From Azorinus chamasolen (lineage: Eukaryota > Mollusca > Bivalvia > Cardiida > Solecurtidae), in assembly GCA_963576725.1 (NCBI GenBank), contig OY755252.1, forward strand, positions 28,650,078-28,714,077: a DNA stretch of 64,000 nt. The letters are read 5' to 3'. The notes beneath the pieces were generated by a model. The model was given only the letters and a program-made list of their open reading frames with translations. It had not been told where the DNA came from and ran no database searches. Each line of letters opens with the position of its first letter. The stretch's first letter is position 1. A program made the translations under genes and the position numbers. Positions 53,524-63,460 of the stretch are shown here, piece after piece.

Positions 53524-53974
53524 GAACAACCGAATATATAGCTTTAAGTTGGAACTCATACGGTAACAATGTAATACAAAATGAAAACTGAACATATGTG
53601 AACTCTAATGTTTATATAGATTTGTAAACAGCCGAATCCGCACCGTGATGTAATATACATACGTATGTGTATTGTTTATGTTTCCCGCATAATGCGGGAC
53701 TATGCCCAAAAAATGAAATAAACTGGTAAAACTGGTTACTGGATAATTTCTATGAATACAGCATGCATACTCTTTTCTATCAACATTAGTACAAATTTGT
53801 CGTAAAGCCTTCCAGTTGACTTGCGGTACATGTAGGTCGATGGTTCTACTCGGGTGGTCTTCTGTGCACGAAACAATGCAATTTAAGATAATTATCTGTA
53901 CGTCGCGATATGAATGAAATGATATTAAAACGACGCAAAAACCCCAAACAAAAACCAACAAACACATATACTAA
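53524..53974. other. No gene supported
   Basis: A 120-codon minus frame (53605-53967) is the longest here, but it has no recognisable domain, no repeat match and ordinary AT-rich composition. It is probably chance. Confidence 0.35.
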
Positions 53975-54133
53975 CCAAGTGAAATGATATTGATTTACCA
54001 TGTCCATAAATATCTATCGTGAAGAGCAAGTTGATTGACCGGCATGTGTTTTCTTCGACACATGTCGCAATGGGTATGTCTAATATATCAACTAAGACAG
54101 ACCAAACTGTAACTCACGTCAGTCCATGTAAGG

Positions 54134-54292
54134 TACAGTGGAACTTGTCTTCATCGATCTTCAAAAAGAGGTCTAATTATATAGTAATACAGAAAGCTCC
54201 TATGGGAGCTTTCTGCATAATTCTCATCCTATATATATGATACGTACTAAAACCTATATTTGGTGACTTTTAAGAGACTGTACAGTAGAACC
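54134..54292 (+). mobile_element. G-family MITE, first of a head-to-tail pair
   Basis: TACAGTGGAACTTGTCTTCA to TTTAAGAGACTGTA with apex AGCTCCTATGGGAGCT. It shares its right TA with the next element. Confidence 0.8.
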
Positions 54293-54485
54293 GGGCTTAA
54301 GCCACGTTGAATTCATTGAACACAGAAATGTTAAAAAGCCAGATGTTGCTTAATGCATGTCAAAAGCAATACAGAAACTCCTATATGGGCTTTCTGTATT
54401 ACTTTGGACCTGCATTAAGCTACCACCTGCCCAACAGACCCATAATAAGACTTTTTGACGGTCGCTTAAGACAGGTTGGACTGTA
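54291..54485 (+). mobile_element. G-family MITE, second of the pair
   Basis: TACAGTAGAACCGGGCTTAA to AAGACAGGTTGGACTGTA. Stem GCTTAATGCATGTCAAAAGC with CCTGCATTAAGCTACC. Confidence 0.85.
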
Positions 54486-54590
54486 CTTTCAAATAATATT
54501 GACAGACAAAAACAAATGTGATACAACTAGAGTTATTTATGATTGATGGATGGGACTGGATTTGGTATAACCCCATTAATTTCCTTAACC

Positions 54591-55179
54591 CTTATTTCGC
54601 TATCCGTGTTCTTACGTTAGCATTTGCAAAAAACATGGATTCAGATATGGCACCGATTAATTATATGTCTCATCAGGATCCAAAGTTATAACACTTCTGA
54701 GTCTGGGTCTGAGGTCATTCTCTAGCATCTGGTTGGTCAGATTCTGAGCAAGCTCATACTCTGCCCAATCAGATATTTGATAATGGTCTCAGAATCAAGC
54801 AAACGTTTTATAGCCGCGGGGCTAGTATCCAATCTGATCCAAGCTCGATCAATAATTTGTGAAAACCTAATCGAATCGGAGGCAGTAAACATCGGGTCCA
54901 AATTTGAGCAGACATTATTTTTAGACGATGGATACAGCGTTAATCCTTACACTGGTGAGTGCAGCCCTAAGGCATCTCCAAACGAGCTGAAGTCAGACAA
55001 GATGATACACTAAATGTTACACTAAATCAATTCTAATTTGTAAAGTAGCTAATTATAGTCTACTTTTTGTCCGAATTACTACTCAGCCGACTGTACATTT
55101 ACTGCCCTAGTCGTTGAGAAATTTGCCTACAATACTGAGCACTGCTAACATATGGCGCGATAACGCAGCCGCAGTTTCG
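54591..55179. other. A-type MITE scrap, then unassigned sequence
   Basis: 54587-54700 holds TTAACCCTTATTTCGCTATC and GTCTCATCAGGATCCAAAG, an A element without its right end. A 78-codon frame (54777-55013) has no known domain. Confidence 0.45.
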
Positions 55180-55246
55180 TTCTCAAGTTTTTGATTGGTC
55201 AGATTTGAGCCTTTGGCTCAAATCTGACCAATCAAAAGCTTGAGAA
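55180..55246. repeat. 67-bp near-perfect hairpin
   Basis: TTCTCAAGTTTTTGATTGGT at the left pairs with ACCAATCAAAAGCTTGAGAA at the right. The arms are 32 bases with one mismatch and the loop is 3 bases. It is unlike the other families, but a half-matching GGTTGGTCAGATTCTGAG lies at 54730. Confidence 0.85.
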
Positions 55247-55438
55247 GTATAGGCTAGGGACCCTCACGGATATCCATTTGAACCACTTGGTGGAGAGGAG
55301 GCAATCTCGTGCGAGAGGGAGACACTGAAAGGCGACTCTGTAATTTAAAGCTGGTCCAGCCGGACCCTTTATCATCGCAACGCTCATCCACTGGTCCAAG
55401 CCACAATCATCATTTGTCTAAACCTGTCTGAATTATAC

Positions 55439-55652
55439 TACAGTAAAACCTCACTATTGCGATCATATCATCTATTAGCATACTAGACTGTAAAACATGC
55501 GATTGCTTAATGCAAGGCAAATGTAATTCAGAAATCTCCCATAGGAGCTTTCTGCATAACACGTGTTCTGTTTAGGCTACCATCCGTTTTAAAATGTCCA
55601 TAATACGTCTTTGTTTGAATGATCATAAGCCTATTAGTGAGGCTTTATTGTA
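55439..55652 (+). mobile_element. G-family MITE, decayed
   Basis: TACAGTAAAACCTCACTATT to GTGAGGCTTTATTGTA with GCTTAATGCAAGGCAAATGT and CCATAGGAGCTTTCTGCATA inside. Confidence 0.75.
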
Positions 55653-55826
55653 TTCAAAGTTTCTTGTAAAATGTAACAGCTTCCTCTGTAAAACAATGCA
55701 GTTCAGTTAAACCCTGAAATTCAAACACTGATAAGTATTAGTATCGGTCGTTTTGGGGCAGATTTATGCACAATGAAAAATGTAGAAAAGTATTCAGTGA
55801 ACTTTCTGCATGGTGCTGGCGTAGCA

Positions 55827-56110
55827 ATAACCCTTTCCTTCGTATAAACGCTTTTCGCACATTTGCAAATAGAGTAGACCCAGATCAGACGGTTGATCAG
55901 AGTCTGCTCTGTTTATTAACATAGTTTGAAAGTTCTATTTCTTTACTTTCTAAAATGGCTACACTGTTCCACCTTCCATGTTTCATTATTACTGTTTATC
56001 TATGAAACAATGGTTTCGAGTCTTAACAATTCTAAACGTTTCATTTGCTTTAATAAATGCTCCTTTCTGGTAGATTTATTCAAAGACGCTGTGCATTAAA
56101 TAGTCTAGAA
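55827..56110 (-). mobile_element. Chimera of D3 and C MITEs
   Basis: The left part (ATAACCCTTTCCTTCGTATA, hairpin lacking its apex at AGACGGTTGATCAGAG, CTACACTGTTCCACCTTCCA) is D3. From about 55990 it becomes C (GAAACAATGGTTTCGAGTC, CTCCTTTCTGGTAGATTTAT). Confidence 0.7.
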
Positions 56111-56562
56111 GGAAATGCGTGAATCTGTCCCGCAAAACAGTTATTCGATGGCTTGTAACATATTGATAGAAACGATTCCTGGCATTACATTAGTAAGCCG
56201 TGCTTTCATACATATACACAGAGCAACAGATATATACTTCGAGACGATTCTAAACAGTGGTTACGGTACAGGGTTTGGTAGAGAAATGAATTAGTAATTC
56301 TTGAAAATGTTGAATTTACGCAATTTATCTATACCTCTGATGTACATAATGGTGGTGTATATTGTTACTCTTTGCGATGCTGTTCTAGTGTTCCGTTTAC
56401 ATACTTTGTATTTTCTGTCTTCTACAACAACACTTACTGGCTTAGAGTATTTACGTCTTCGTTTATGTTTTGTTATCTGCTAAGGAAAACTAACCCAAAC
56501 AAATTCTATAGGATCTAACTCGATATCTTTGATTCATATAATGTACTCATTTTGGGTAGTTT
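56111..56562. other. No gene supported
   Basis: 56240-56300 (GGTTTGGTAGAGAAATGAAT) matches 14700-14720 and, inverted, 63600-63700. A 60-codon frame at 56301 has hydrophobic residues but no other support. Confidence 0.35.
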
Positions 56563-56809
56563 TAACCCTTTCCCTTATGTAAGCGCATTGTGACGCATCT
56601 GCAAACAGAGTACACCCAAATCAGACGGCTCCTATAGTAGCCGTCTCATCAGGGTTTGCTCTGTTGGCCGATGGTTTAATATAGATCTGATTCTACAGCA
56701 TCTTCCTGAGCCTAAATGGCATGTGTTCATAATCCATCATAAAACATAATAGTATTAATATTTATGACGTCATTATTTCCTATATAAATGATCATCAGGG
56801 AAAGGGCTA
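56563..56809 (-). mobile_element. D3 TTAA-type MITE
   Basis: TTAACCCTTTCCCTTATGTA to ATCATCAGGGAAAGGGCTA. The palindrome CAGACGGCTCCTATAGTAGC pairs with GCCGTCTCATCAGG. Confidence 0.85.
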
Positions 56810-56933
56810 GTCCGGTTCTTATCCCTATGAACGCTGAACTTTCAGTGATTAACTATAAACTCCACTCATTATGATTCAAGGCTTTTTACCTCATGGATAT
56901 TCATGAATGAAATAATGACATATCAATAAGGAA

Positions 56934-57162
56934 TTAATCCATTTGATCCAACCATCCCATATATGGGACTTAGGCAAACAGTGTAGACTCTGATCAGACG
57001 CCGCATAATGCGGCGTCTGATCAGAGTCTACATTGTTTGCTGATAGGAATTTCAATATAAAACAAAACGAAATTGAAAATTTTGACCAGGCACCTCTTAG
57101 ATAAAAAATGGACTAATCCAATATATAAGCATGGAAGAATCCACTGTGAGCAAATGGGTTAA
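56934..57162 (-). mobile_element. E-family TTAA MITE nested in a D element
   Basis: TTAATCCATTTGATCCAACC to TGAGCAAATGGGTTAA with a perfect palindrome (GATCAGACGCCGCATAATGC). D flanks lie outside: CTCATGGATATTCATGAATG before, and TTTTGATCTGGGTCTGCACT after. Confidence 0.88.
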
Positions 57163-57585
57163 ACTGTACAGAGGACTCCTCTAGGAACCTTTTGATCTGG
57201 GTCTGCACTGTTTACAAATGGCAGTGTGTGTGCCCCGTATTCAGAGGCTTAATTCTTATTCGAATAAACGAACTTTTATTCGTGTTCTGATACACGCCTG
57301 CTTATCTAGGAATTGAGCTATGCTTTACCGGTATCCACTCGGTATATCACTGATACAAATATCTGTTAGAACTATAGCATTGATTGCGCTGGATAAATCG
57401 TGTATGCCCTGTAATTACATTTCAAGTGTAACCAATGACTGGTTGTCTATCATGTGATTGTGTTCACGGAATCAACAACGACAGATATTAGTTACATTTA
57501 ACACGCTAACAACAAAGTTTATACTTTTATATTATAACTTGCTGTTAATATAGGGATATGACAAAATCCACACTTTGATTTGCCT

Positions 57586-57831
57586 GAAACCTTTACCCCA
57601 TTAATATTCATGTAAGAGCTAATGACGTCATGCATATTAATTATATTAACTGTTATCATAGCATATAGACAAATGAAGTTTTGACCATGACAGAAACTGT
57701 AGAATCATATCTATAGTGTAAACAGCAAAACAGAGCAGACCCTGATCAGACGGTTCCTATAGGAGCCGTCTGATCTGGGTCTACTCTGTTTACAAAGGTA
57801 TAGAAAGGCGTATTTATTGACTAATAATTAA
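57586..57831 (+). mobile_element. D-family MITE in block 1
   Basis: CCTTTACCCCATTAATATTC, hairpin AGACCCTGATCAGACGGTTC with CCGTCTGATCTGGGTCTACT, and TAGAAAGGCGTATTTATTGA. The right end is ATTAA. Confidence 0.8.
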
Positions 57832-58095
57832 AGAGCACAATGTTGCATATAAAAATGTTTCTGCATGTGAACAAAAGTCTTTAATATAGAATGAAACAAT
57901 GGCTTCGCACTGGTCCAAAATAAACAAACTTGGGAACAATTATTACCTGTATCTTGTACCAAAGAAAATGCATTACCAGACCAGAGAAAAGGTCAACATC
58001 ATTCAAGTCCACTTTTTTCTTAACACGACCCAGTCAGAAATAGAGTCATAACTGAACAGTTTACAAGTGTTTGCTCTGGTGCAACTGTGACTATG

Positions 58096-58304
58096 TACAG
58101 TAGAACCCCTCTAATGCGACCACTAAATGAATAAACATGGGTGTCTTTATAAGCAGGTGGTTGCTTAATGCAGGACAAAGGTAATGCAGAAAGCTCCTCT
58201 AGGAGCTTTCTGCATTAATTTTGTCCTGCATTAAGCTACCACCTGCATCTAGCACTCAGAATTATACCTCGTTTAGGTGGTCGCATTAGCGGGGTTTTAC
58301 TCTA
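58096..58304 (+). mobile_element. G-family MITE, near-perfect, in block 1
   Basis: TACAGTAGAACCCCTCTAAT to ATTAGCGGGGTTTTACTCTA. Arms of about 50 bases including GGTGGTTGCTTAATGCAGGA pair around GCTCCTCTAGGAGC. Confidence 0.92.
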
Positions 58305-58387
58305 TTTCCTATTCGACCAAGCCTTTTTGGATCTATTGACCAAATGTCGTGATGCAATCATTTTAGAAACTATAAACCAAGGGTCAA

Positions 58388-58455
58388 AACGGCTTGGATC
58401 CTGATGAGACACCTAATTAATTGGTATCTCATCTGGGTCCAAGCTGTTTGCAAAC
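58388..58455. mobile_element. A-type hairpin without ends
   Basis: GGCTTGGATCCTGATGAGAC and GTCTCATCTGG-like GGTATCTCATCTGGGTCCAA around TAATTAATTG. No TTAA ends. Confidence 0.65.
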
Positions 58456-58659
58456 TAGACTCAGGTGACGGTTAGTTGGAAAGGGTTGTGAGAAACCAGT
58501 CGGTATATCCCTTATGGTAATTCGTTACCATTCTAGCTTTGATTGTAATGGATTAATCTTGTATTCCCTGTAATTACATTCCATGTGTAACCAGTGACTA
58601 GTAGTCTATCAACGATTGTCGTCACGGAATCCATAAAATAGAAATTCAATGCTGACTTC

Positions 58660-58913
58660 ATAACCCTTTCCTCAATATAAATGTATTTTTTCACGCATTT
58701 GCAAATACAGTAGACCCAGATAAGATAGATCCTATAGAAGCTCTCTTATCAGGGTCTGGTCTGTTTGCTAATGTAATTTGAAAGATATGTTCCTTTACTT
58801 TCTAAAATGGCTACAATGTTTCACCTTCCATAATTCATTATAATTATTTTGTCCATGATTATGCAGTAGTTATTGCAATTTGGAATAAACATAGAACAGG
58901 GAAACGGTTGCTA
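58660..58913 (-). mobile_element. D3 MITE in block 2
   Basis: ATAACCCTTTCCTCAATATA to AGAACAGGGAAACGGTTG. The palindrome TAGATCCTATAGAAGCTCTC is decayed. Confidence 0.75.
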
Positions 58914-58914
58914 T

Positions 58915-59260
58915 ATAAGGTATGTGGAAGCTTAACCCATTACCTTATAGGCTATTTTTAGATACAACCTCTTTGTATAAATCTACCGAAAAGGAGCATT
59001 AACTAGAGAAAAGGAAAATTTTAGAATTTTGCAGTTTGAAACCATTGTGATAAATAGAGCATTTGCTCCTATAGGAGCAAATGCTCTATATATCACAATG
59101 GTTTCACAAAGTGACTTTTACAGAGTCGTCAAAAGTCGTCAATATGAGGGAATGGGTTAATGCAGGACGAATGGTGTGTACTAAGTTCCTATATAAACTT
59201 TCAGCATTACTTTCGTCCTGCATTAAGCTATCATAGGAATTTTCTGCATTTCTTTCTTCC
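58915..59260 (+). mobile_element. G-family MITE hosting a C MITE, block 2
   Basis: TATGTGGAAGCTTAA before C, and TTAATGCAGGACGAATGGTG, TTTCGTCCTGCATTAAGCTA after it, are the two parts of a G stem. Confidence 0.75.
58932..59160 (+). mobile_element. C-family TTAA MITE, intact, nested in G
   Basis: TTAACCCATTACCTTATAGG to CAATATGAGGGAATGGGTTAA, 229 bp. The palindrome GAGCATTTGCTCCTATAGGA is nearly perfect. A good reference copy. Confidence 0.95.
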
Positions 59261-59792
59261 TAAATTATGCTCTTCCCTGATTGGTTTTACTGAACCATGA
59301 AATACAAAAAGCATTTAGCTTAACACTCTAACAATACTTGTGTGCGATTTGGGCGAGCTGTCGATCAGATATAGATCTATTCAATAGGTTTGTATAATAG
59401 CATGTTGTTAATCTTTTTAATTTAAATATAAGCAGTGTACGATGGAACAGTGTCAACATGTTTACTGGCACATGTAGTATATATCTAGGTAAAACGCGAT
59501 TAATATTGAAATAACCTGTTATTCTTAAAGCCTTAGAGACCGAAGCGTAGTCTTCAAGATGTTTTATCACGGAAACAATATTGACAGCAAACGAATTAAT
59601 ATGGAACAGGCAGACATAGGGTCATGCTGTAAGTGTATCCATCCGGTACACCACAGATGGCTGCAGTCCGTAAGTAATCTAGCATTGATTGCGAGGGATT
59701 AATCTTGTATTCCCTGTGATTACATTTCAAGTGTAACCAATGGCCAATAGTCCAGCATTTGATATCATTCACCGTTTAAGTCATGTGGTAAC
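59261..59792. other. No gene supported
   Basis: An 80-codon minus frame (59328-59570) has no known domain. 59640-59790 is the block-3 marker sequence. Confidence 0.4.
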
Positions 59793-60032
59793 TTAACTCT
59801 TTTCCCTGTTCTATGCTTATTCCAAATTTCAATGCCTATTGAATATTCATTGAGAAAATAGTTATAATGAAATATGGAAGGTGGAACAATGTAGCAAATT
59901 TAGAAATTAAAAAACATATCTATCAAATTCCATTAGCAAACAGTGCAGACCCTGATCAGACGGCTCCTATAGGAGCCGTCTGATCTGGGTCTACTCTGTG
60001 TGAAAAGGCGTTTATATGAAGGAAAGAGTTAA
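59793..60032 (+). mobile_element. D2 TTAA-type MITE nested in G, block 3
   Basis: TTAACTCTTTTCCCTGTTCT to TATGAAGGAAAGAGTTAA, with the perfect apex GGCTCCTATAGGAGCC. It sits in the same G-stem TTAA that carries C in block 2. Confidence 0.9.
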
Positions 60033-60120
60033 TACAGGACGATCGTTATGCTGACTATTCCCACGGAAGCTTTCTACATTGCGTTCGTGCTTCATTAATC
60101 TACCACATGCGTTTACGGAT
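60033..60120 (+). mobile_element. G-family MITE, right part, block 3
   Basis: TACAGGACGATCGTTATGCT and CATTGCGTTCGTGCTTCATT are a decayed G stem. Confidence 0.6.
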
Positions 60121-60550
60121 CCAACAAAGATAGATAGCAGTAACCATGTGTCTTAAATGCAAGCACAAGCCGTACTTTATACATACTATTTGCACCAAAT
60201 GCAACGCATTACTTGAAAAGAGATCACAATCATTCAACTTCATTGATGGTACTGTACCTGAAACAGTACCGTTCAGTAGATTCCTTAAGACTTATTAGTT
60301 TTTCTTCCTTTCCATTTAAATGCTTTTCAACGTTCATTACCAGATCCTTGAAAGCAAAATGCATGTCTGGATTGATCATCAGATGAAACACAGTAACTAC
60401 TGTTATTCATGTTGTTTGTAATTGAACCTTGTCACGTTACAGTTTAATCATTAACACTGGAAATATTTCCACGTGCTTGTTAACGCACTAATGAGGTGTG
60501 CGCAAGAAATCATTGTGTATCGCATGTGAGATGTATGCAAGAAAACTTGC
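60121..60550. other. No gene supported
   Basis: It includes the block-3 relative of 57959-58010. Otherwise no repeat or frame is recognised. Confidence 0.35.
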
Positions 60551-60804
60551 TTAACCCCTTCCCTGTTCTATGTTTATTACCATGTTCAGTACCTACTGAA
60601 AAGTCAGTGACATATAATTATAATGAAATATGGAAGGTGGAATATTGTAGCCATTTTAGGAAGTAAGGAAACAGATCTTAGACTATAGAATTCCATTTGC
60701 AAACTGAGCAGGCCTGATCAGACGGCTCCTATAGGAGCCGTCTGATCAGGGTCTACTCCGTTTGCAAATGCGTTAAAATGCGTTAATATGCAGGAAAGGG
60801 TTAA
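60551..60804 (+). mobile_element. D2 TTAA-type MITE, intact
   Basis: TTAACCCCTTCCCTGTTCTA to ATATGCAGGAAAGGGTTAA. The palindrome GATCAGACGGCTCCTATAGG is perfect, and the flank contains GGAAGGTGGAATATTGTAGC. Confidence 0.93.
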
Positions 60805-60979
60805 ACGTATTCGTGGTAGATTCCCATATAAGAAATAATATCAATTAGCAGAACTTATATAAAGGCTTTATGAACAAGGATATTCCAACGTTGGCAGAAA
60901 CTGTGGTATCAAATCCGTATTCTTTCATAAGCAGGCAGGTTGGCAGATTAGACACTGTTTGGATCTAGACTCTTACACT

Positions 60980-61558
60980 CGTCCCATCCCTCATATGAAC
61001 GCTTTTCACGTCGTCTCAGTAAATAGTATGAAAGTAGCCGATCCGTCGAAAGCAAACGTAGCAATGTGAAAAGAGAAAATTGCAGACTCCGTTTTATTGA
61101 GTCTGTTCACGAGTAATAATTAAAAATGCAACACTAGGCATGCCCCATAATACCGGCTTAAGCAGTATTCAATTTGCAAACTAATGATCAAACATTGAAA
61201 CTAATTATCCCAAAGGACCAGAAAATATAACAACAATGTGCCGACACACAATCACTTAAGACCTGCTGTTGTGAAGAACATACATTCTGAAAATGGGAGA
61301 TCCTTCGAAAGCAAGAGCAGCAATGCGAACAGAGAAAAATGCAGACTCGGTTTTAATGAGTTTAAACCCAGATCAGAAGATTCGTCTAGGAGCTGCCTGA
61401 TCTTCTCTGTATCCTTATAAAATGATATTAGATCTCTGACTCTACGGTTTCTACAATTCCAAAAGTGTGTACATATCATAAAAACTCAGGTAATACATAA
61501 TCACCGTGTGATTATCAGTATTTCTAAATAAATGTTCATTAGGGAAATGTTTAATACG
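60980..61558 (-). mobile_element. D3 MITE interrupted by satellite units
   Basis: CATCCCTCATATGAACGCTT at the left, and CCCAGATCAGAAGATTCGTC through TTCATTAGGGAAATGTTTAA at the right, are the two parts of a D3 element. Between 61030 and 61370 lie satellite units. Confidence 0.65.
61030..61370 (+). repeat. Satellite units inside the D3 element
   Basis: GATCCGTCGAAAGCAAACG, CCGGCTTAAGCAGTATTCAA and GGGAGATCCTTCGAAAGC match the 23217 array. About one and a half units. Confidence 0.8.
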
Positions 61559-61621
61559 ACCACCAAAACGAGTACTAATTCTAAGTCCTAGCAGCGTACT
61601 ACTTACGAAGATATTCGTGCT

Positions 61622-61830
61622 TATTCTTTGACCTTTACTCCTTAAATACGCCTTTATATGCCTTTGGTAACAGAGTAGACCCCGATAAGACGGCTCATAT
61701 AGGAGCTGTCTGATCAGGGTCTGCCAAGTTTGCTTATGCAATAATACAGATCTTGTTCTACAGTTTCGGTCATCATATAATCAGTTATTATTAGGAACAT
61801 TTTACAAATTCAGTTAATTAAAATTCACGA
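61622..61830 (-). mobile_element. D3-like MITE, right end unclear
   Basis: CCTTTACTCCTTAAATACGC, hairpin AGACCCCGATAAGACGGCTC with GAGCTGTCTGATCAGGGTCT, and flank ATACAGATCTTGTTCTACAG. Confidence 0.7.
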
Positions 61831-62146
61831 TCTCATTTTTGTGCTCGCGTTAGAGGATGCGTTTAGTATAATAACAAATCGCCTACATACTAACATGTTT
61901 GTAATAGCAGAACGTGACATAAAGTGATACAATTAGTGACACTGTCTTGCTGTGTCTCGTCATTGTACGTATTTCGGAATAGGCAAAGTATAACCGTATT
62001 TGATATTTATTCTTTGCAGTCATTTCATTTATGCCATTTCATTTATGATGTAAGCAGTTTCAACTCATGGATGGATAGCGGTTTAGTGTAATAATATGGT
62101 GTGAACTGAACTTGAAACTAAATATGCAATACGTTTTACAGTATAT
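61831..62146. other. No recognisable feature
   Basis: No open frame or repeat recognised. Confidence 0.3.
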
Positions 62147-62399
62147 TTAACCCTTCTCGTGCTGAATTTTAAAATACATTTCTCCTTCTTTACCCATGCC
62201 CTGTTGTATAATTACATATATCTTCACTATGTACAAGTGTTTCGCTGTGCAATCACTGCTATGTAGTGCACTGGTTGCACACTCAACTTGTAAATAGTTC
62301 AGACCCTGATGAGACAGCTCCTGCAGGAGCTGTCTCATCTGTTTACAGGTTTACTATTTACAGGTAGGTATATTTACGTGAATAGCAAGCGAAGGTTAA
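62147..62399 (-). mobile_element. B-family TTAA MITE
   Basis: TTAACCCTTCTCGTGCTGAA to ATAGCAAGCGAAGGTTAA. Perfect apex AGCTCCTGCAGGAGCT. A short duplication (GTTTACAGGTTTACTATTTA) disturbs the right arm. Confidence 0.93.
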
Positions 62400-62639
62400 A
62401 TTAACCATAACTCAGGTTTTAGGTAACGAGTTGTTTCTAGTTCTCAAGAAAGTTTGATGCCGAATACATAGATTTTATTTTGATTGTTTTAGGTTTCCGT
62501 TTAGATTATTTTGTCTATCGCGGTTTATGACACAAAACGACATGGCATGCAGTAAGTGCATAATTATGCTATCTTTTGTGCTTAATCAATGTTAGATAAA
62601 TAGATGGAAACAAGGAACGAATATTATGTTAACATTCCC
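62400..62639. other. No recognisable feature
   Basis: No open frame or repeat recognised. Confidence 0.3.
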
Positions 62640-63020
62640 TGCAACACTTATGTGGAAAAAACAAATGGGTATATCATTAACATTCCCTAATTAGAGAAAT
62701 ATGGGAACAACAAATGCATGTAGTATTAATAGTCCCTGCTTAGAGAAATGTGGAAACAACTAATATATAAAGCATAACTATAGTCGCTGGTCAACGAAAA
62801 GGGAAACAACTAATGCATATAGCATTACTAGACTATGATCAAAGAATTATGGAAACAAGAAATGTATATCACAGTATTAGTCCCGATCAAAGAAATATGG
62901 AAATAACGAATGCATATAGCATTACTAGTCCCAGATCAAGGAATACGGAAACAACGAATACAAATAGCATTAATATTTCCTGATTAGAGATATAAGGAAA
63001 CGACGAATACAAATACAGTA
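62640..63020. repeat. About 58-bp minisatellite, main array
   Basis: Units of GAGAAATATGGAAACAACGA, ATGCATATAGCATTA and ATAGTCCCTGAT recur about seven times. Unit length varies by a few bases. Confidence 0.88.
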
Positions 63021-63235
63021 GGAATTGTCCATAGCGATTATATGATTAATAAACATGGTGGTCTATAAGAAGAAGTGGTTGCATAATACAGGGCAACAGT
63101 AATAATATTGTAGCACCTAGTGGAACTTTCGCCATCACTTTCGTCCTACATCAAGCTAATGTCTGTCTTAAAAACTCAGAGCTAGAATGATTTGGAGTGT
63201 CACTCTAGACAGGTTATATACTGTTGCATTGATAC
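63018..63235 (+). mobile_element. G-family MITE inside the minisatellite, decayed
   Basis: ACAGTAGGAATTGTCCATAG to TCTAGACAGGTTATATACTG with TGGTTGCATAATACAGGGCA and TTCGTCCTACATCAAGCTAA as the stem. Minisatellite units lie on both sides. Confidence 0.65.
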
Positions 63236-63289
63236 TCCCTGATAAGTTAGCAACGAATGCATAAAGCATTAACGGTTACACTGAGAAGC

Positions 63290-63460
63290 ATTAGTCAGTA
63301 GTGCCCCTTGCAAACGGTGTAGACCCAGGAGCGCTCTCATTACGGGCTGCAATATTTGTCATATTACACTTTTCTTTCAAAATCCCTCAATATTCACCGT
63401 AATCTGGCCTGTTTGAATTTTGGAATAGGTCATTTCAAATTCAGGGTTGTAAGGGTTACC
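63290..63460 (+). mobile_element. J-family MITE, decayed
   Basis: GCAAACGGTGTAGACCCAGG, CTTTTCTTTCAAAATCCCTC and TTGAATTTTGGAATAGGTCA match the J copy at 39403. The right side ends GGGTTGTAAGGGTTACC, so the right end is better preserved than in the first copy. Confidence 0.65.

Larger units (their letters stand above)
53975..54590 (+). repeat. Diverged duplicate of 33060-33365
   Basis: TCTTCGACACATGTCGCAAT, CTAAGACAGACCAAAC, GACAGACAAAAACAAATGTG and CATTAATTTCCTTAA match the other copy. Two G MITEs occupy its centre. Confidence 0.65.
57300..60300 (+). repeat. Three tandem copies of a roughly 1.15-kb block
   Basis: The marker GTRATTACATTYCAWGTGTA recurs at 57411, 58570 and 59716 (steps 1159 and 1146), with GCATTGATTGCG and ATCTTGTATTCCCTG before it. 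ACCAAAGAAAATGCATTACC (57959) has a relative at 60194. The copies carry different MITEs. Confidence 0.75.

Noticed and set aside
53605..53967. 120-codon minus-strand frame
   Set aside because: No recognisable motif, no repeat match, ordinary AT-rich composition. Probably chance.
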